Shown here: positions 18,203-27,483 of the stretch, piece after piece
Position numbering within the stretch: position 1 is the first letter of the stretch
Layout of the letters: the number at the start of each line of letters is the position of its first letter
NCBI GenBank assembly: GCA_017993235.1
Contig: JAGONC010000005.1
Span: 1 to 64,000 of the forward strand
Length of the DNA: 64,000 nucleotides
DNA from: Lentimicrobiaceae bacterium
GTDB taxonomy: Bacteria > Bacteroidota > Bacteroidia > Bacteroidales > JAGONC01
Reading direction: 5' to 3'
Position numbers and translations under genes: made by a program
Notes under the pieces: model-generated
Told to the model about the DNA's origin: nothing
Database searches by the model: none
The model's input: only the letters and a program-made list of their open reading frames with translations

Positions 18203-18715
18203 TCATGACTTAGCTATCTGTCTGCCCATGTGCAGTTTAATCTCACTGAGGAGTTTCTTGGCATCGACCGGTTTCCTGAGAAATCCGCTGACCGGCAGCC
18301 AGATCGACCTTCCGTCTTTTGCACGGTAATCCACTCCCGCTTTCCCGCTGATCACATCCCTGAGTAGGATCACCTGCAGTTCCCTGTACCGTGCATCCGA
18401 TCTGAACTCGCGTGCCATTTCCCTGACACTCTCCTTGGTGGTCTCCAGTACATCAATGGAAGTCTGCATCAACACCGGGATCTTCTTCAGCGCTTCATCC
18501 TCACTCAGTTCCTTGGCTAACTCAAAACCTTCGTAATGCGTGGTCATCATCACATCCAGGATCGCCATATCGGGTTTTTCGTTATGGGCCAGCTTCAGGC
18601 CTTCCTTTTTATCAAAGGCCGACAGAACCTCATACCCTTCATTTTCCAGAATGGTGGTAAGAACATTGATCACATCGATATCATCATCGACGATTAAAAT
18701 TTTTTGTGCTTTCAT
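18203..18715 (-). CDS. Single-domain response regulator heading the hydrogenase operon
   Basis: A 170-residue receiver-only protein. Acidic residues lie in KILIVDDDIDVINV, the phospho-acceptor in MAILDVMMTTHYEGF, and the Lys in FLRKPVDAKKLL. It is longer than a standard receiver (about 120) because of a roughly 40-residue segment between helix 4 and the Lys loop (from SVREMAREF to RSIWLPV). It is the first gene after the operon promoter and precedes hydC. It could receive phosphate from the hydrogenase-like kinase. There is no DNA-binding domain, so any transcriptional effect must be indirect. Confidence 0.88.
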   Translation of the reverse strand: MKAQKILIVDDDIDVINVLTTILENEGYEVLSAFDKKEGLKLAHNEKPDMAILDVMMTTHYEGFELAKELSEDEALKKIPVLMQTSIDVLETTKESVREMAREFRSDARYRELQVILLRDVISGKAGVDYRAKDGRSIWLPVSGFLRKPVDAKKLLSEIKLHMGRQIAKS

Positions 18716-18767
18716 GGCTTGTTCCGTTTAAAAATTCATTTGTACCTGGTTCAAAATTTAGACGACA

Positions 18768-18799
18768 AAAGTATCCCTGCAAAACAACAGCGACAAGAG
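18768..18799 (-). promoter_or_regulatory. Probable promoter of the hydrogenase operon
   Basis: On the minus strand a TTG-type -33 element (CTTG, 18796-18799) is followed after 20 nt by TACTTTTG (18768-18775), a full match to the TAnnTTTG -7 box. Transcription would start near 18764, leaving a leader of about 48 nt before ATG 18715. It is the best-formed promoter in the window. Confidence 0.65.
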
Positions 18800-19040
18800 T
18801 GTATTGCTCCCGTGTAAAACAGGTAAAAACACCTGTTTTATTAAAGAAAAGTGTTGATTATCAGCTATCTAATAAGAAAGCCGGTAAGAAAAAATTTTTA
18901 CTCATGAACCACAAGAGACTGAAAATCAACTGTATTGAACCAGAAAAAGATTAAAAAAAAGGAATCTTTTTTTTCAGACAGGTGTTTTCCACACGCTGAT
19001 CCTACTCACCCTGCCAGCGTAAATCCCCCAACATTCCAGC

Positions 19041-19100
19041 GTTTGGAATTTGAATTTTGTGATTTGTTTGGATTTTGGATCCAGGAATTTGGATTTTGCG
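19041..19100. repeat. Low-complexity GGAATTTG/GGATTTTG repeat block
   Basis: Degenerate copies of TTTGGAATTTG, ATTTTGTGATTTG and GGATTTTGG follow one another. A longer block of the same words is found at 23200-23280, so this appears to be a dispersed intergenic repeat family. Confidence 0.6.
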
Positions 19101-19105
19101 CAGGA

Positions 19106-19744
19106 TTATGTCCTGACCAGTCCATTCTTCACCGCATAAAGCACCAGATTCGGTGCATTCTTAGCTCCTGTTTTTTCAAAGAGGTGCGCGCGGTGTCCAT
19201 CCACAGTACGCTGACTGACTCCCAGAAATCTGGCGATTTCTACATTGGAATAGCCCTTGCAGATCAGGTCAAGAACTTCCAGTTCCCGTTCCGACAGCCT
19301 TACATCAGGATCCTTTGGCCTGGTCTTCTGGTATTTGGTGGCGGAGGCGATGAATTCCTCCGAAAAATAGGTATCATCATTCAGGACGGTTTCAATGGCC
19401 CTTTTCAGCTCCTCTGTGGTGGTTTTTTTGAGCAGGAAGCCTGCCGCTCCGGCCTCGATCATCTCATTGAAATAGGTCACCTCCTCGAACATGGTCAGTG
19501 CGATGATCTTAATGGCAGGATATTTTTCGGTCACTTTTTTGGTGGCTTCGATGCCATCCATCACGGGCATACGGATATCCATAAAAATGATGTCCGTTTG
19601 CACCCTTTTGAGCAGATCCAGCAGCTCATTACCGTTGGAGGCTTCTGCCACAACCTTCACTTCATCGATCTCATTCAGGATGGTGCGGAGTCCCTTGCGG
19701 AAGATGATGTGATCATCCACGATCATTACTTTGACGATTTCCAT
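19106..19744 (-). CDS. LuxR/NarL-family response regulator
   Basis: A 212-residue DNA-binding regulator. The receiver domain has KVMIVDDHIIFRKGL, the phospho-acceptor in IIFMDIRMPVMDGIEA, and FLLKKTTTEEL with the Lys. The output domain is a GerE-type helix-turn-helix, LSERELEVLDLICKGYSNVEIARFL followed by VSQRTVDGHRAHLFEK (the two parts together form the recognition unit near residues 150-195). It is the partner of the kinase encoded 1 bp upstream. Its targets are unknown; the hydrogenase operon promoter lies immediately downstream in the same direction. Confidence 0.93.
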   Translation of the reverse strand: MEIVKVMIVDDHIIFRKGLRTILNEIDEVKVVAEASNGNELLDLLKRVQTDIIFMDIRMPVMDGIEATKKVTEKYPAIKIIALTMFEEVTYFNEMIEAGAAGFLLKKTTTEELKRAIETVLNDDTYFSEEFIASATKYQKTRPKDPDVRLSERELEVLDLICKGYSNVEIARFLGVSQRTVDGHRAHLFEKTGAKNAPNLVLYAVKNGLVRT

Positions 19745-19745
19745 G

Positions 19746-21857
19746 CTACCGATTATTGTCCGGGATCCTTACCGATGCGATCAGGAACATTCCCTTGCCC
19801 GGCTCTGAATTAATGTCGCAGGATCCCTTGATGGTTTTCATTTTGTTGATGATGTTGTTAAGACCGTACCCGGCATTTCTCTTTAACTCGGCGTTCAGGT
19901 CAAATCCTATACCGTTATCACGGTAATAAAGGATGATCTGATTGTCGAAGCTCTTCAGGTCGATCTTGATATGATCGGCCCTGGAATGCTTCAGTGTGTT
20001 GTTGATCAATTCCTGGACTGACTGGTAGAGGATGGTTTCCTCAAGGCCGCGGTGATCGATGGTGTATTGCTGGGTATTCACTTCGATCTCAACGGCATTC
20101 GTTGCTCTGATATACGAAGTGAATTCATGGATAGCGGCGGCCAGCCCGAAATCCTGCAATAATGAAGGCCGGATGTTGTTGGAGATCTCCCGTGTAGATT
20201 TAATGGCCATGTCCACCAGCTCTTCCACATTACCGATGGCCTCTTCATTGCTGATTTTCTTAAAATTAGCTTTTTTCAGGATATCGGTGTACAGTTTTAT
20301 GGTGGACAGGATGGGGGCCAGCCCGTCGTGCAGGTCAGCCGCGAAACGCTTGCGCTCCCTCTCTTCCGTCTGGACGATCGCACGCAGGATCTTTTCTTCG
20401 ATCTCCTTTCGTTCAGAGATATCCCGGGCAATGGTAAGGATAGCCTTTTCCCCCCTGTATTCGATGATCCGGCTCTTCATTTCCACCGGGATCACCTTGC
20501 CGTTTTTCGCCACATTCTCCGACTCATAACGGTACCTGCCCAGCATGCGTATGGTCTCCAGGTTTCGTTCAACCTTATCCAGGTATTTTGGAGTCTTGAT
20601 ATCCCTGAAATTCATCTCCTTGAATTCCGCTGGGCAATAGCCAAGGTTATCGCAGGCTACCTGATTCACTTCCAGGAAGTTACCCTCCATGTCGATGACG
20701 AATATATCATCGCTGCTGTTGTTGAACAGGGTTTTGAAATGTTGTTCCGACTGAGCCAGGGCGCTTCTGGTGCTGTCGAGCTGGGCCTGGGATGTATCCA
20801 GTTTTGCCAGGAATTTTTTGACATTTTCAATGGTAAGATAATAGACAAAGATGGAAAAGGCAATGATGATGGTGAAGGAGAGGATCAGCGAGTTGAGGAT
20901 GATCTTGTTAAGGACCTGTGCGGTCTCTTCTTTTACAGGTAAGCTGGCTCCCACATAGAATTTGAAGTCCTCATAGTAATCAAAGGCGGTCATATATTTC
21001 GACCGGTCAGGATTGTCCCTGTCGACGATAAGCCCTTCCTTCAGACGGGTAATCCTGTCAAACCATTCCTTGTTGCTGCATTTTTCTCCCTGAAGCGAAG
21101 GATGGATGATATAGTTTCCCTGTTCATCCATCACGAATGGAAATCCGGATTTGCCGATTTTCAGGCTCAGCAGAATGTCACGCAGTTTATCCAGATCTTT
21201 CTCCTTATCTCCCACGTACAGCATGCCAATGACTTCACCGTGGGCGATGATGGGCTCATAGGCAGTGATGTACCAGTCGTGCACCACAAATGACCTTCCG
21301 AAATAGATTCTTTGGTTGCGGATCGTGTCGGCCACGCTGGAATCAAGGGGGATATAGGTCCCCACAGCCCTTGTGCCATCCGACTGAAGAACGTTGGTGG
21401 CGATCCTTACGAATCCGCTGTCGATTTTCTGGAAAAGGGTCACGGTGGCGTCTGTCAGCAAATGCACGCGGTCGATGAAAGCGTCGTTCTGAAACAGCTC
21501 CTGACCATCGAGTGACCATTTCTGAAGCTTGGCCTGATGGATGGCATGGGTAACCTGGTTGGTGACAGGGATCACAGATTCCTCAGGGCTTATCTCCAGC
21601 GAGTCCCGGTAAAACAACTCATGGGCAACCTTCAGGTCGCGGTAAACCTTATCCAGCTTCAGGGCGCGCTCGCGTTCAAACATCCTGACGATGGTCTGTA
21701 CCTCGGTGGTCAGATTGCGTTCCAGGGAGCGGTACATGTTGCGCCGTGTCATCCCGACCGTGATGAGGGTGATGACCATCGCCATAAGGATGATACCTGT
21801 CACAATTGGAACATAAAAACGGGTCTTGACCGGTATACGGTTCCACAGAAAAGACAT
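19746..21857 (-). CDS. Membrane sensor histidine kinase (Cache-PAS-HisKA_3)
   Basis: A 703-residue membrane kinase. A transmembrane helix at residues 14-36 is followed by an extracytoplasmic Cache-type domain of about 280 residues (GRSFVVHDWYITAYEPI, GEVIGMLYVGD, FPFVMDEQGNYIIHPSL) and a second helix near residue 320. Then come a PAS domain (DDIFVIDMEGNFLEVNQ), a PAC motif and a HisKA_3 dimerisation segment with the phospho-accepting His in RFAADLHDGLAPILS. The HATPase domain ends in GYGLNNIINKMK. It would sense a small extracellular or periplasmic molecule and phosphorylate the LuxR-type regulator next to it. Confidence 0.93.
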   Translation of the reverse strand: MSFLWNRIPVKTRFYVPIVTGIILMAMVITLITVGMTRRNMYRSLERNLTTEVQTIVRMFERERALKLDKVYRDLKVAHELFYRDSLEISPEESVIPVTNQVTHAIHQAKLQKWSLDGQELFQNDAFIDRVHLLTDATVTLFQKIDSGFVRIATNVLQSDGTRAVGTYIPLDSSVADTIRNQRIYFGRSFVVHDWYITAYEPIIAHGEVIGMLYVGDKEKDLDKLRDILLSLKIGKSGFPFVMDEQGNYIIHPSLQGEKCSNKEWFDRITRLKEGLIVDRDNPDRSKYMTAFDYYEDFKFYVGASLPVKEETAQVLNKIILNSLILSFTIIIAFSIFVYYLTIENVKKFLAKLDTSQAQLDSTRSALAQSEQHFKTLFNNSSDDIFVIDMEGNFLEVNQVACDNLGYCPAEFKEMNFRDIKTPKYLDKVERNLETIRMLGRYRYESENVAKNGKVIPVEMKSRIIEYRGEKAILTIARDISERKEIEEKILRAIVQTEERERKRFAADLHDGLAPILSTIKLYTDILKKANFKKISNEEAIGNVEELVDMAIKSTREISNNIRPSLLQDFGLAAAIHEFTSYIRATNAVEIEVNTQQYTIDHRGLEETILYQSVQELINNTLKHSRADHIKIDLKSFDNQIILYYRDNGIGFDLNAELKRNAGYGLNNIINKMKTIKGSCDINSEPGKGMFLIASVRIPDNNR

Positions 21858-21866
21858 AGGACATTC

Positions 21867-21907
21867 AGCTTTGCGGATGCAAAGCTACGCATAATTTAAA
21901 TAACCAA
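21867..21907 (-). promoter_or_regulatory. Promoter with overlapping inverted repeat upstream of the Cache kinase
   Basis: On the minus strand a TTG at 21905-21907 is followed after 17 nt by TAGCTTTG (21880-21887), matching TAnnTTTG. A perfect inverted repeat, AGCTTTGC-4 nt-GCAAAGCT, spans 21867-21886. It covers the box and the expected transcription start, so it is a candidate operator, possibly for autoregulation by the LuxR-type partner. Confidence 0.5.
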
Positions 21908-22048
21908 CATACGAACATACGAAGGCGAAGTAGAAGGGTAAGTTGAATGCGAATTACGATTGGAAAGAAGAATTCAGACTTCTTCCATCGAATCTAAAAT
22001 CACCTTCGCCTTTCACTTCTACTTCGCCTTCGTATGCTCGTATGTTGG
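21904..22048. repeat. 33-bp near-perfect inverted repeat pair
   Basis: The left arm (21904-21936) begins CCAACATACGA and ends GCGAAGTAGAAG. The right arm (22016-22048) is its reverse complement with one mismatch. The 79-bp loop contains more GAAGG/CCTTC words. It fills the gap between the end of gap and the Cache kinase promoter. A transcript leaving gap could fold into a very stable hairpin here, but there is no T-run. Confidence 0.85.
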
Positions 22049-22056
22049 ATATTCAG

Positions 22057-23061
22057 TTAAAACGCTCTCTCGATGAGATCAACGACTCTGACGGAGTATC
22101 CCCATTCGTTGTCGTACCAGGAAAGGATCTTGGCGGTTTTGCCCATGACCATTGTGCTCTGAGCATCGAAAATGGAGGAATGGGGATTATGGATGACATC
22201 AACCGAAACGATCGGGTCTTCCGTATATTCAAGGATCCCTTTCATGGGGCCTTCAGCTGCTTCTTTGATGGCCTTGTTGATCTCATCTCTGGTGACTTCC
22301 ACCTTCAGGTTGACGACCAGGTCGACGACGGATCCGGTGGGGGTGGGCACGCGGATGGCCATACCGTCGAGTTTGCCCTTCAATGCCGGTAATACCTTGC
22401 CCACCGCCCTGGCAGCGCCAGTGGTGGTAGGAATCTGCGAGATGGCGGCCGAGCGGGCGCGACGCAGGTCTGAATGGGGCCCGTCAAGGATCACCTGGTC
22501 ATTGGTATAGGAATGGATCGTGGTCATGAAACCATTCTCTATGCCGAAATGGTCGTTGAGTACCTTGGCGACCGGCGCCAGGCAGTTGGTGGTGCAGGAA
22601 GCGTTGGATATGCACTGATCGGTCTCTTTCAGGTCATTGTCGTTCACACCCAGCACGATCATCCGGTCAATATCATCTTTCGCCGGAACAGTGAGGATCA
22701 CTTTCTTTGCTCCATTCTTCAGGTGGTCACCATATCCTCCCTTTGCACTCTCTTTGGAGCGGAAAACACCCGTGGACTCCACCACCACATCCGGTGCCGT
22801 GGCCCAGCGTATGTCAATTGGGTTTCGCTCAGCCGTTACTGGAACCTTTACTCCGTTAATGATCAGGTTTGTATCATCAAAGGAGACCGTTCCGTTGAAC
22901 TTCCCCTGTGTGGAATCATATTTTAACAGGTGGGCCAGCACGCTGGTGCTGGTCAGGTCATTGATGCCGATGATCTCGATATTGTCGCGCTCCAGTGCGA
23001 TTTTCATTACATTTCTGCCAATTCTCCCAAAACCGTTAATACCAACTTTAATCTTATTCAT
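22057..23061 (-). CDS. gap: Type I glyceraldehyde-3-phosphate dehydrogenase
   Basis: A 334-residue glycolytic enzyme that oxidises glyceraldehyde 3-phosphate to 1,3-bisphosphoglycerate. The NAD-binding loop is INGFGRIGRNV. The catalytic Cys is in SNASCTTNCLAP near residue 150, and DGPHSDLRRARSAA and PTPTGSVVDLV follow as in GapA. IGINDL near residue 33 keeps the Asp expected for NAD rather than NADP preference. A TAnnTTTG box (TATTTTTG, 23125-23132) lies about 60 nt upstream. It is transcribed away from the PPDK-like gene. Confidence 0.96.
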   Translation of the reverse strand: MNKIKVGINGFGRIGRNVMKIALERDNIEIIGINDLTSTSVLAHLLKYDSTQGKFNGTVSFDDTNLIINGVKVPVTAERNPIDIRWATAPDVVVESTGVFRSKESAKGGYGDHLKNGAKKVILTVPAKDDIDRMIVLGVNDNDLKETDQCISNASCTTNCLAPVAKVLNDHFGIENGFMTTIHSYTNDQVILDGPHSDLRRARSAAISQIPTTTGAARAVGKVLPALKGKLDGMAIRVPTPTGSVVDLVVNLKVEVTRDEINKAIKEAAEGPMKGILEYTEDPIVSVDVIHNPHSSIFDAQSTMVMGKTAKILSWYDNEWGYSVRVVDLIERAF

Positions 23062-23124
23062 GGTTTTAATATTTTGGTTTACAATTACTTGATTTAAAAT
23101 TTATGTCTTCAAACTTAGCGGGTG

Positions 23125-23132
23125 CAAAAATA
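23125..23132 (-). promoter_or_regulatory. -7 box of gap
   Basis: The minus strand reads TATTTTTG, a full match to TAnnTTTG, with a predicted leader of about 60 nt to ATG 23061. The -33 element is not clear. Confidence 0.45.
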
Positions 23133-23199
23133 GGGTTTATTTTAGATACATAACGCAGGAAAGTGAATTTTATGAAGCCAGCAGTCAGTAGTCATGGAA

Positions 23200-23281
23200 T
23201 TTAAATTCTGGAATTTGTTTGGGATTTGAATCATGGGATTTAGTATTTGTTTGGAATTTGGTGCTTGGGATTTGGAATTTG
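23200..23281. repeat. Low-complexity GGAATTTG/GGGATTTG repeat block
   Basis: Degenerate GGAATTT, GGGATTTGAA, GTTTGGAATTTGG and GGGATTTGGAATTTG words lie between the divergent gap and PPDK-like promoters. They resemble the block at 19041-19100. The block also falls inside an open frame upstream of the PPDK-like gene, but upstream of its -7 box. Confidence 0.65.
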
Positions 23282-23305
23282 CCTCCCCCCTGTGGCAAAA
23301 TCGCT

Positions 23306-23313
23306 TACTTTTG
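23306..23313 (+). promoter_or_regulatory. -7 box of the PPDK-like gene
   Basis: TACTTTTG matches TAnnTTTG. Transcription would begin near 23317, giving a leader of about 14 nt before ATG 23331. This excludes the in-frame ATG at 23247 as the true start. Confidence 0.55.
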
Positions 23314-23330
23314 CATTAATAATTTACCCT

Positions 23331-26300
23331 ATGGACCAGCAATTCGTATCCAAAGCCCTGGAGGCCAACCTGGCAGAAACACGGTATAAGAACATCGTGA
23401 TTCCGGAAGATCACCAGTACTTCATCCAGCTATCATCATCCTATTACGGCATCCATAAAAGGGCAAGCGAGTGCCTGATTGAGTACTCCCACCCTTTCTC
23501 AAACCGCAAGTTCGTAGTCGAGGAGCTGCGCCAGATCCTGCTTGGCGATCTGTGGTTCTATTCAGGCCTCTCCGAAGCGGAGAAAGCATGGGATATCATC
23601 CTGTCGGTGATGGACACCCTGTTGGTCGCTGATCTGAAAAAGGACCTGGATGTCCAGATCGTACAGACCATGGCCGAGTTCATCGAACAGCTCAACAAGC
23701 AGCAGACAAAGCCGGTCAATACCCTCCGCAAGACCCTGGAGATCCTTGACCTCAACCTTGCGCAGAACGAGGAAAGCTATATCGAATGCTCCAGGTTCCT
23801 GATCCGACATCTGACCGATACTTCCCATGATTTGGCGTTCCAGCAACAAATCTTTCAATTGCTCCGCGATGTGCTGGGCCGAACGGTCAACTTCTGGGAA
23901 CGAACATCCCGTATCGAGGACTGGTACCATGGCAGACAGAATGCCTTTAACAGGGACTACAGCAGCGATGTGGATACGATCGGGCATACCTATTACGCCG
24001 ATCTGAAGACCAAACTGCAGCAGATCACCACCTTACAGGAGCTCACCGACCAGATCCCGACCTATGATGACATCGCTGACCGCTTTATCCGGTTCATAGA
24101 TCAGTGGGAAACTTTCATTGCAAAATTCTATTATTCGTTCTACCTGCTCAACCTCCCGGGGATGGCACAGCAGAAAGAACGCCTGATCTGGAACATCAAC
24201 AAGCTGCTGCGCAGTGCCATTGATGAGGTACCCTTCCATGACCTGAGGGATTTTACCGATAACATCTTCGAACTTTCCCAACAGCTCAGGAAAGAACATA
24301 TTTCATCGGTTCTGGATTGCCTGCTGACCCTTGGTAAACGGCTGATCGATATCGACAATACAGAAGATCAGCACCTGGTAAGCAACTTTGAAACACACCT
24401 GATCCATTTCGGATTTGAAAATCCGGGGATGGTCTTTGTCGACCAGGACTGGCAGATCAATGTGAACGAAAACCACATCAAGAACATCCGCGTGTGGCTT
24501 GAGCTGATCGAATACCCGCACACCATTCTCGAGAACCTGCTGTCGACCCTGATCGTCAACCTGCGGCTGGGGGGAATATTCATCAACGATACCGACCTGT
24601 TTCAGCGCGACATCACCCGGATCCTCAACTCCAACATCTCCCCTTTCTTTAAAAAAGTAAAACAGCTCACCCGCATTTTTCCCGTGTACTTCAATGAGAT
24701 TGGCGCGGAAGGAGAGATCCGTAACGTGACCACCTCCATGGATGAACTCACCAAACGGCAGGACCGCCTGATCCATTTTTTAAGAAAACAGGTACATACC
24801 GAAAGCAACAATACACTCATCGAACTGGCCCATAAGATCTTTAATTTCTGGTACGACGGTGAACTGAAAGCCCTTGAGCCCATCCTTCCCGGGGATGTAT
24901 ATGAATCCATCGATCTGCAGGGTGAATATTTTGCTCCGGTCCATCAGATCATCCAAAAAGCATGTGCCATCGTCTCCTGTGATTACCATGACCTGCTGGA
25001 TATTGAGACCAGCCGCTTCTACCAGCTGATTGATGAAGCGGCAGGCGACAACCAGCGGGATAAGGAACGGATCAAGTACCTCCACCAGCTTTATTTTTTA
25101 CTCAAGGAAAAATATTCGTTCGATACGGTGGATATTGTCGCCATCCTGAAACGTTATTCCTTCCTTGAAGCCAAGGAAATTGAAAAATTCGGCAAGGCAC
25201 TGAAGAGCACCAACGTTGAACGGTCACTCAAGATGATCTACGGCTTCATGGAGAAACTCAAACAGATCATCTTCAACCCTGAGCCAAGCGAAGGCTGGGA
25301 AAACATCTACCACAAACGCCATATTGCCATTGGCATCCCTTCGATGTACGGAGTGTACCGCGAAAGCAAATTCGAAGCGCTGGGGCTCACCTTCCGGCTG
25401 GAAAAAGTGGCCACACGACTCATGGAAAAAGTGGTGAACAACATCAACCTGGATTATATTTCTGCCACCACCCTCTTGCGCATTCATGACATCCTGGAAT
25501 ATTTCCGGGAGGGAATGGAACTGGACGGTGTCCATAGCCAGGGATTCAACTCCAACCTCCAGATGCTGAAGTACAGCCTCACTTCCCGAAGTTTTTCCCT
25601 GGATCAGTATATCAATATCTTCCAGTTTATTGCCGAGGATGTCAAGGGTAGTATTGACAAATATTTCATTAAATCTTACGAACAGTCCCTGGAGATCGTC
25701 ATCCGCCAGTTGTATGATCCCAAAGGAAAGCTGGGTGAGAAGGAGTTTCAGCACCTGGTGAATAAAAAGTCGGAGGAGTTCTTCAGGGATATCATTGCTT
25801 CGGCCTTCCTGGTACAACCCCTGGATAACCTGATCACCAAGGTGCTGAATTCTTTGAGGAACATGGTAGATAACCTGCCGCAAAATATGATCAGCGATGT
25901 CATGTCGTATAACTCCGATCTGGTCATCAGCCCGGTCTATGATGAAACCGTGGAGATGGACAACCAGGTCTTCCTTGGCTCAAAAGGGTATTTCCTTAAA
26001 AAGCTTTTCCTTTCGGGATTTCCTGTACCGGAAGGATTTGTGCTGACGACGGAGGTTTTCCGCAGAAGGTTTACGATTTCCAACCATCCTGAAATAAGCC
26101 AGGAATTCGATAAAATGATGATGGATCAGATCCGTCGCATCGAGAAGATGTCGGGGCGACAGTTCGGCAATCCCAAAAATCCCCTGTTGCTTTCCGTGCG
26201 TTCAGGAACAGCCATTTCCATGCCGGGAGCCATGAACACATTCCTGGATGTAGGCATGAACGATGAGCTTACCGAAGAACTGAGCAAGCAATTCAACTAC

Positions 26301-27446
26301 GGGTGGACATCCTGGGATTCCTACCGCCGGTTGGTTCAATGCTGGGGAATGGCCCATGGGGTAAGCCGTGATGTGTTTGATCAGACCATGCAGGACTATA
26401 AAAAGAAATACAACGTCGACCAGAAAGCCAATTTTGAGCCCTGGCACATGAAACAGATTGCCATGGCGTACAAGAAGATCCTGGAGGACAATCAGATCGT
26501 TTTCGAACAGGATCTGTTTCAACAGCTCAAGAAAACCATCCAGTTTGTCTTTGATTCCTGGTACTCGGAAAGGGCCAAAGTGTACCGCGAGCATCTGCAA
26601 ATCGCCGATGAATGGGGCACGGCCGTTATCGTACAGCGGATGATCCTGGGGAACCTCCATAAGCATGCAGGCACCGGGGTGGTATTCACGCATGATCCAA
26701 AATCACAAAAACCCGGAGTCAGCCTCTATGGCGATTTTACTTTCTGCAGTCAGGGAGAAGACATCGTTTCCGGTCTTGTGAATACTCTGCCGATTTCGGA
26801 AAATCAACGCAAGCTGGCACGATTGAAAAAACGTTCCCTTGAAGCTTCCATGCCACAGATTTACAAGCGCATCCGTCAGATAGCCGAAGATATGATCGAA
26901 AACCACGGGTACAGTCCTCAGGAAATTGAGTTTACCTTTGAATCGGACAGGCCGGAGGATGTTTATCTTTTACAGACCAGGGAGCTCTTTGTCAAAAAGC
27001 GCCATAAGGTGAATGTTTTCACTACCCCTCCCCATCAGATGCAGCTTGTGGGAAGAGGCATCGGCATCGGTGGTGGAGCCATCAACGGCCTGCTGGCTTT
27101 CGACATGGAAGACCTGAACGCACTGGCAAAAAGTAATCCGGATGATAACCATATCCTCGTCAGACCCGACACGGTACCGGATGATATCGGGATGATCTTT
27201 GAGTGCCATGGATTGATCACGGCCAAGGGAGGTGCTACATCCCATGCGGCGGTCACTGCAGCGCGCCTGGGAAAGGTCTGCGTGGTGAACTGCTCGGAGC
27301 TCAGGGTGAATGAAGCCCGAAAAACCTGCCTGATCAACGGGGTCAGTTTCAAAACGGGCGACAAAATAGCCATTGATGGTCACCTGGGCAATATTTACAT
27401 CGGCAATTACCTCATCGAACTGTCGGAGACCGTACCTGGGACGTAA
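23331..27446 (+). CDS. PPDK-like PEP/pyruvate phosphotransfer protein lacking the PEP/pyruvate barrel
   Basis: A 1371-residue protein. The first ~870 residues are helical-looking with no motif I recognise. Residues ~890-1225 are a PPDK-type ATP-grasp domain ([61 protein letters not shown], and the EFTFE/LLQTREL end). Residues ~1235-1371 are a swivelling phosphohistidine domain with the catalytic His in [24 protein letters not shown]. The TIM-barrel that binds PEP or pyruvate in PpdK and PpsA is absent; the protein ends soon after the swivel. It can therefore pick up phosphate from ATP on His but must pass it to another acceptor or another protein. ATG 23331 fits the -7 box. Confidence 0.85.
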   Translation: MDQQFVSKALEANLAETRYKNIVIPEDHQYFIQLSSSYYGIHKRASECLIEYSHPFSNRKFVVEELRQILLGDLWFYSGLSEAEKAWDIILSVMDTLLVADLKKDLDVQIVQTMAEFIEQLNKQQTKPVNTLRKTLEILDLNLAQNEESYIECSRFLIRHLTDTSHDLAFQQQIFQLLRDVLGRTVNFWERTSRIEDWYHGRQNAFNRDYSSDVDTIGHTYYADLKTKLQQITTLQELTDQIPTYDDIADRFIRFIDQWETFIAKFYYSFYLLNLPGMAQQKERLIWNINKLLRSAIDEVPFHDLRDFTDNIFELSQQLRKEHISSVLDCLLTLGKRLIDIDNTEDQHLVSNFETHLIHFGFENPGMVFVDQDWQINVNENHIKNIRVWLELIEYPHTILENLLSTLIVNLRLGGIFINDTDLFQRDITRILNSNISPFFKKVKQLTRIFPVYFNEIGAEGEIRNVTTSMDELTKRQDRLIHFLRKQVHTESNNTLIELAHKIFNFWYDGELKALEPILPGDVYESIDLQGEYFAPVHQIIQKACAIVSCDYHDLLDIETSRFYQLIDEAAGDNQRDKERIKYLHQLYFLLKEKYSFDTVDIVAILKRYSFLEAKEIEKFGKALKSTNVERSLKMIYGFMEKLKQIIFNPEPSEGWENIYHKRHIAIGIPSMYGVYRESKFEALGLTFRLEKVATRLMEKVVNNINLDYISATTLLRIHDILEYFREGMELDGVHSQGFNSNLQMLKYSLTSRSFSLDQYINIFQFIAEDVKGSIDKYFIKSYEQSLEIVIRQLYDPKGKLGEKEFQHLVNKKSEEFFRDIIASAFLVQPLDNLITKVLNSLRNMVDNLPQNMISDVMSYNSDLVISPVYDETVEMDNQVFLGSKGYFLKKLFLSGFPVPEGFVLTTEVFRRRFTISNHPEISQEFDKMMMDQIRRIEKMSGRQFGNPKNPLLLSVRSGTAISMPGAMNTFLDVGMNDELTEELSKQFNYGWTSWDSYRRLVQCWGMAHGVSRDVFDQTMQDYKKKYNVDQKANFEPWHMKQIAMAYKKILEDNQIVFEQDLFQQLKKTIQFVFDSWYSERAKVYREHLQIADEWGTAVIVQRMILGNLHKHAGTGVVFTHDPKSQKPGVSLYGDFTFCSQGEDIVSGLVNTLPISENQRKLARLKKRSLEASMPQIYKRIRQIAEDMIENHGYSPQEIEFTFESDRPEDVYLLQTRELFVKKRHKVNVFTTPPHQMQLVGRGIGIGGGAINGLLAFDMEDLNALAKSNPDDNHILVRPDTVPDDIGMIFECHGLITAKGGATSHAAVTAARLGKVCVVNCSELRVNEARKTCLINGVSFKTGDKIAIDGHLGNIYIGNYLIELSETVPGT

Positions 27447-27471
27447 GTGCTTAAAAAGTAAGATTTATTAC

Positions 27472-27479
27472 TATTTTTG
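27472..27479 (+). promoter_or_regulatory. -7 box of lepA, four bases before the start codon
   Basis: TATTTTTG matches TAnnTTTG and ends 4 nt before ATG 27484. In this phylum the start of transcription is about 4 nt after the box, so a transcript from here would have no leader. Confidence 0.45.
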
Positions 27480-27483
27480 CCGC

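Larger units (their letters stand above)
18716..19105. other. 390-bp intergenic region upstream of the hydrogenase operon
   Basis: It holds the operon promoter near 18768-18799, an AT-rich stretch with A-runs around 18880-18970, and, near its right end (19041-19100), a low-complexity block of GGATTTGG/GGAATTTG-like words. That block resembles one at 23200-23280. Short open frames cross it, but none looks like a gene. Confidence 0.6.

Noticed and set aside
23247-23330. N-terminal extension of the PPDK-like protein
   Set aside because: It consists of low-complexity repeat sequence and lies upstream of the TACTTTTG box.
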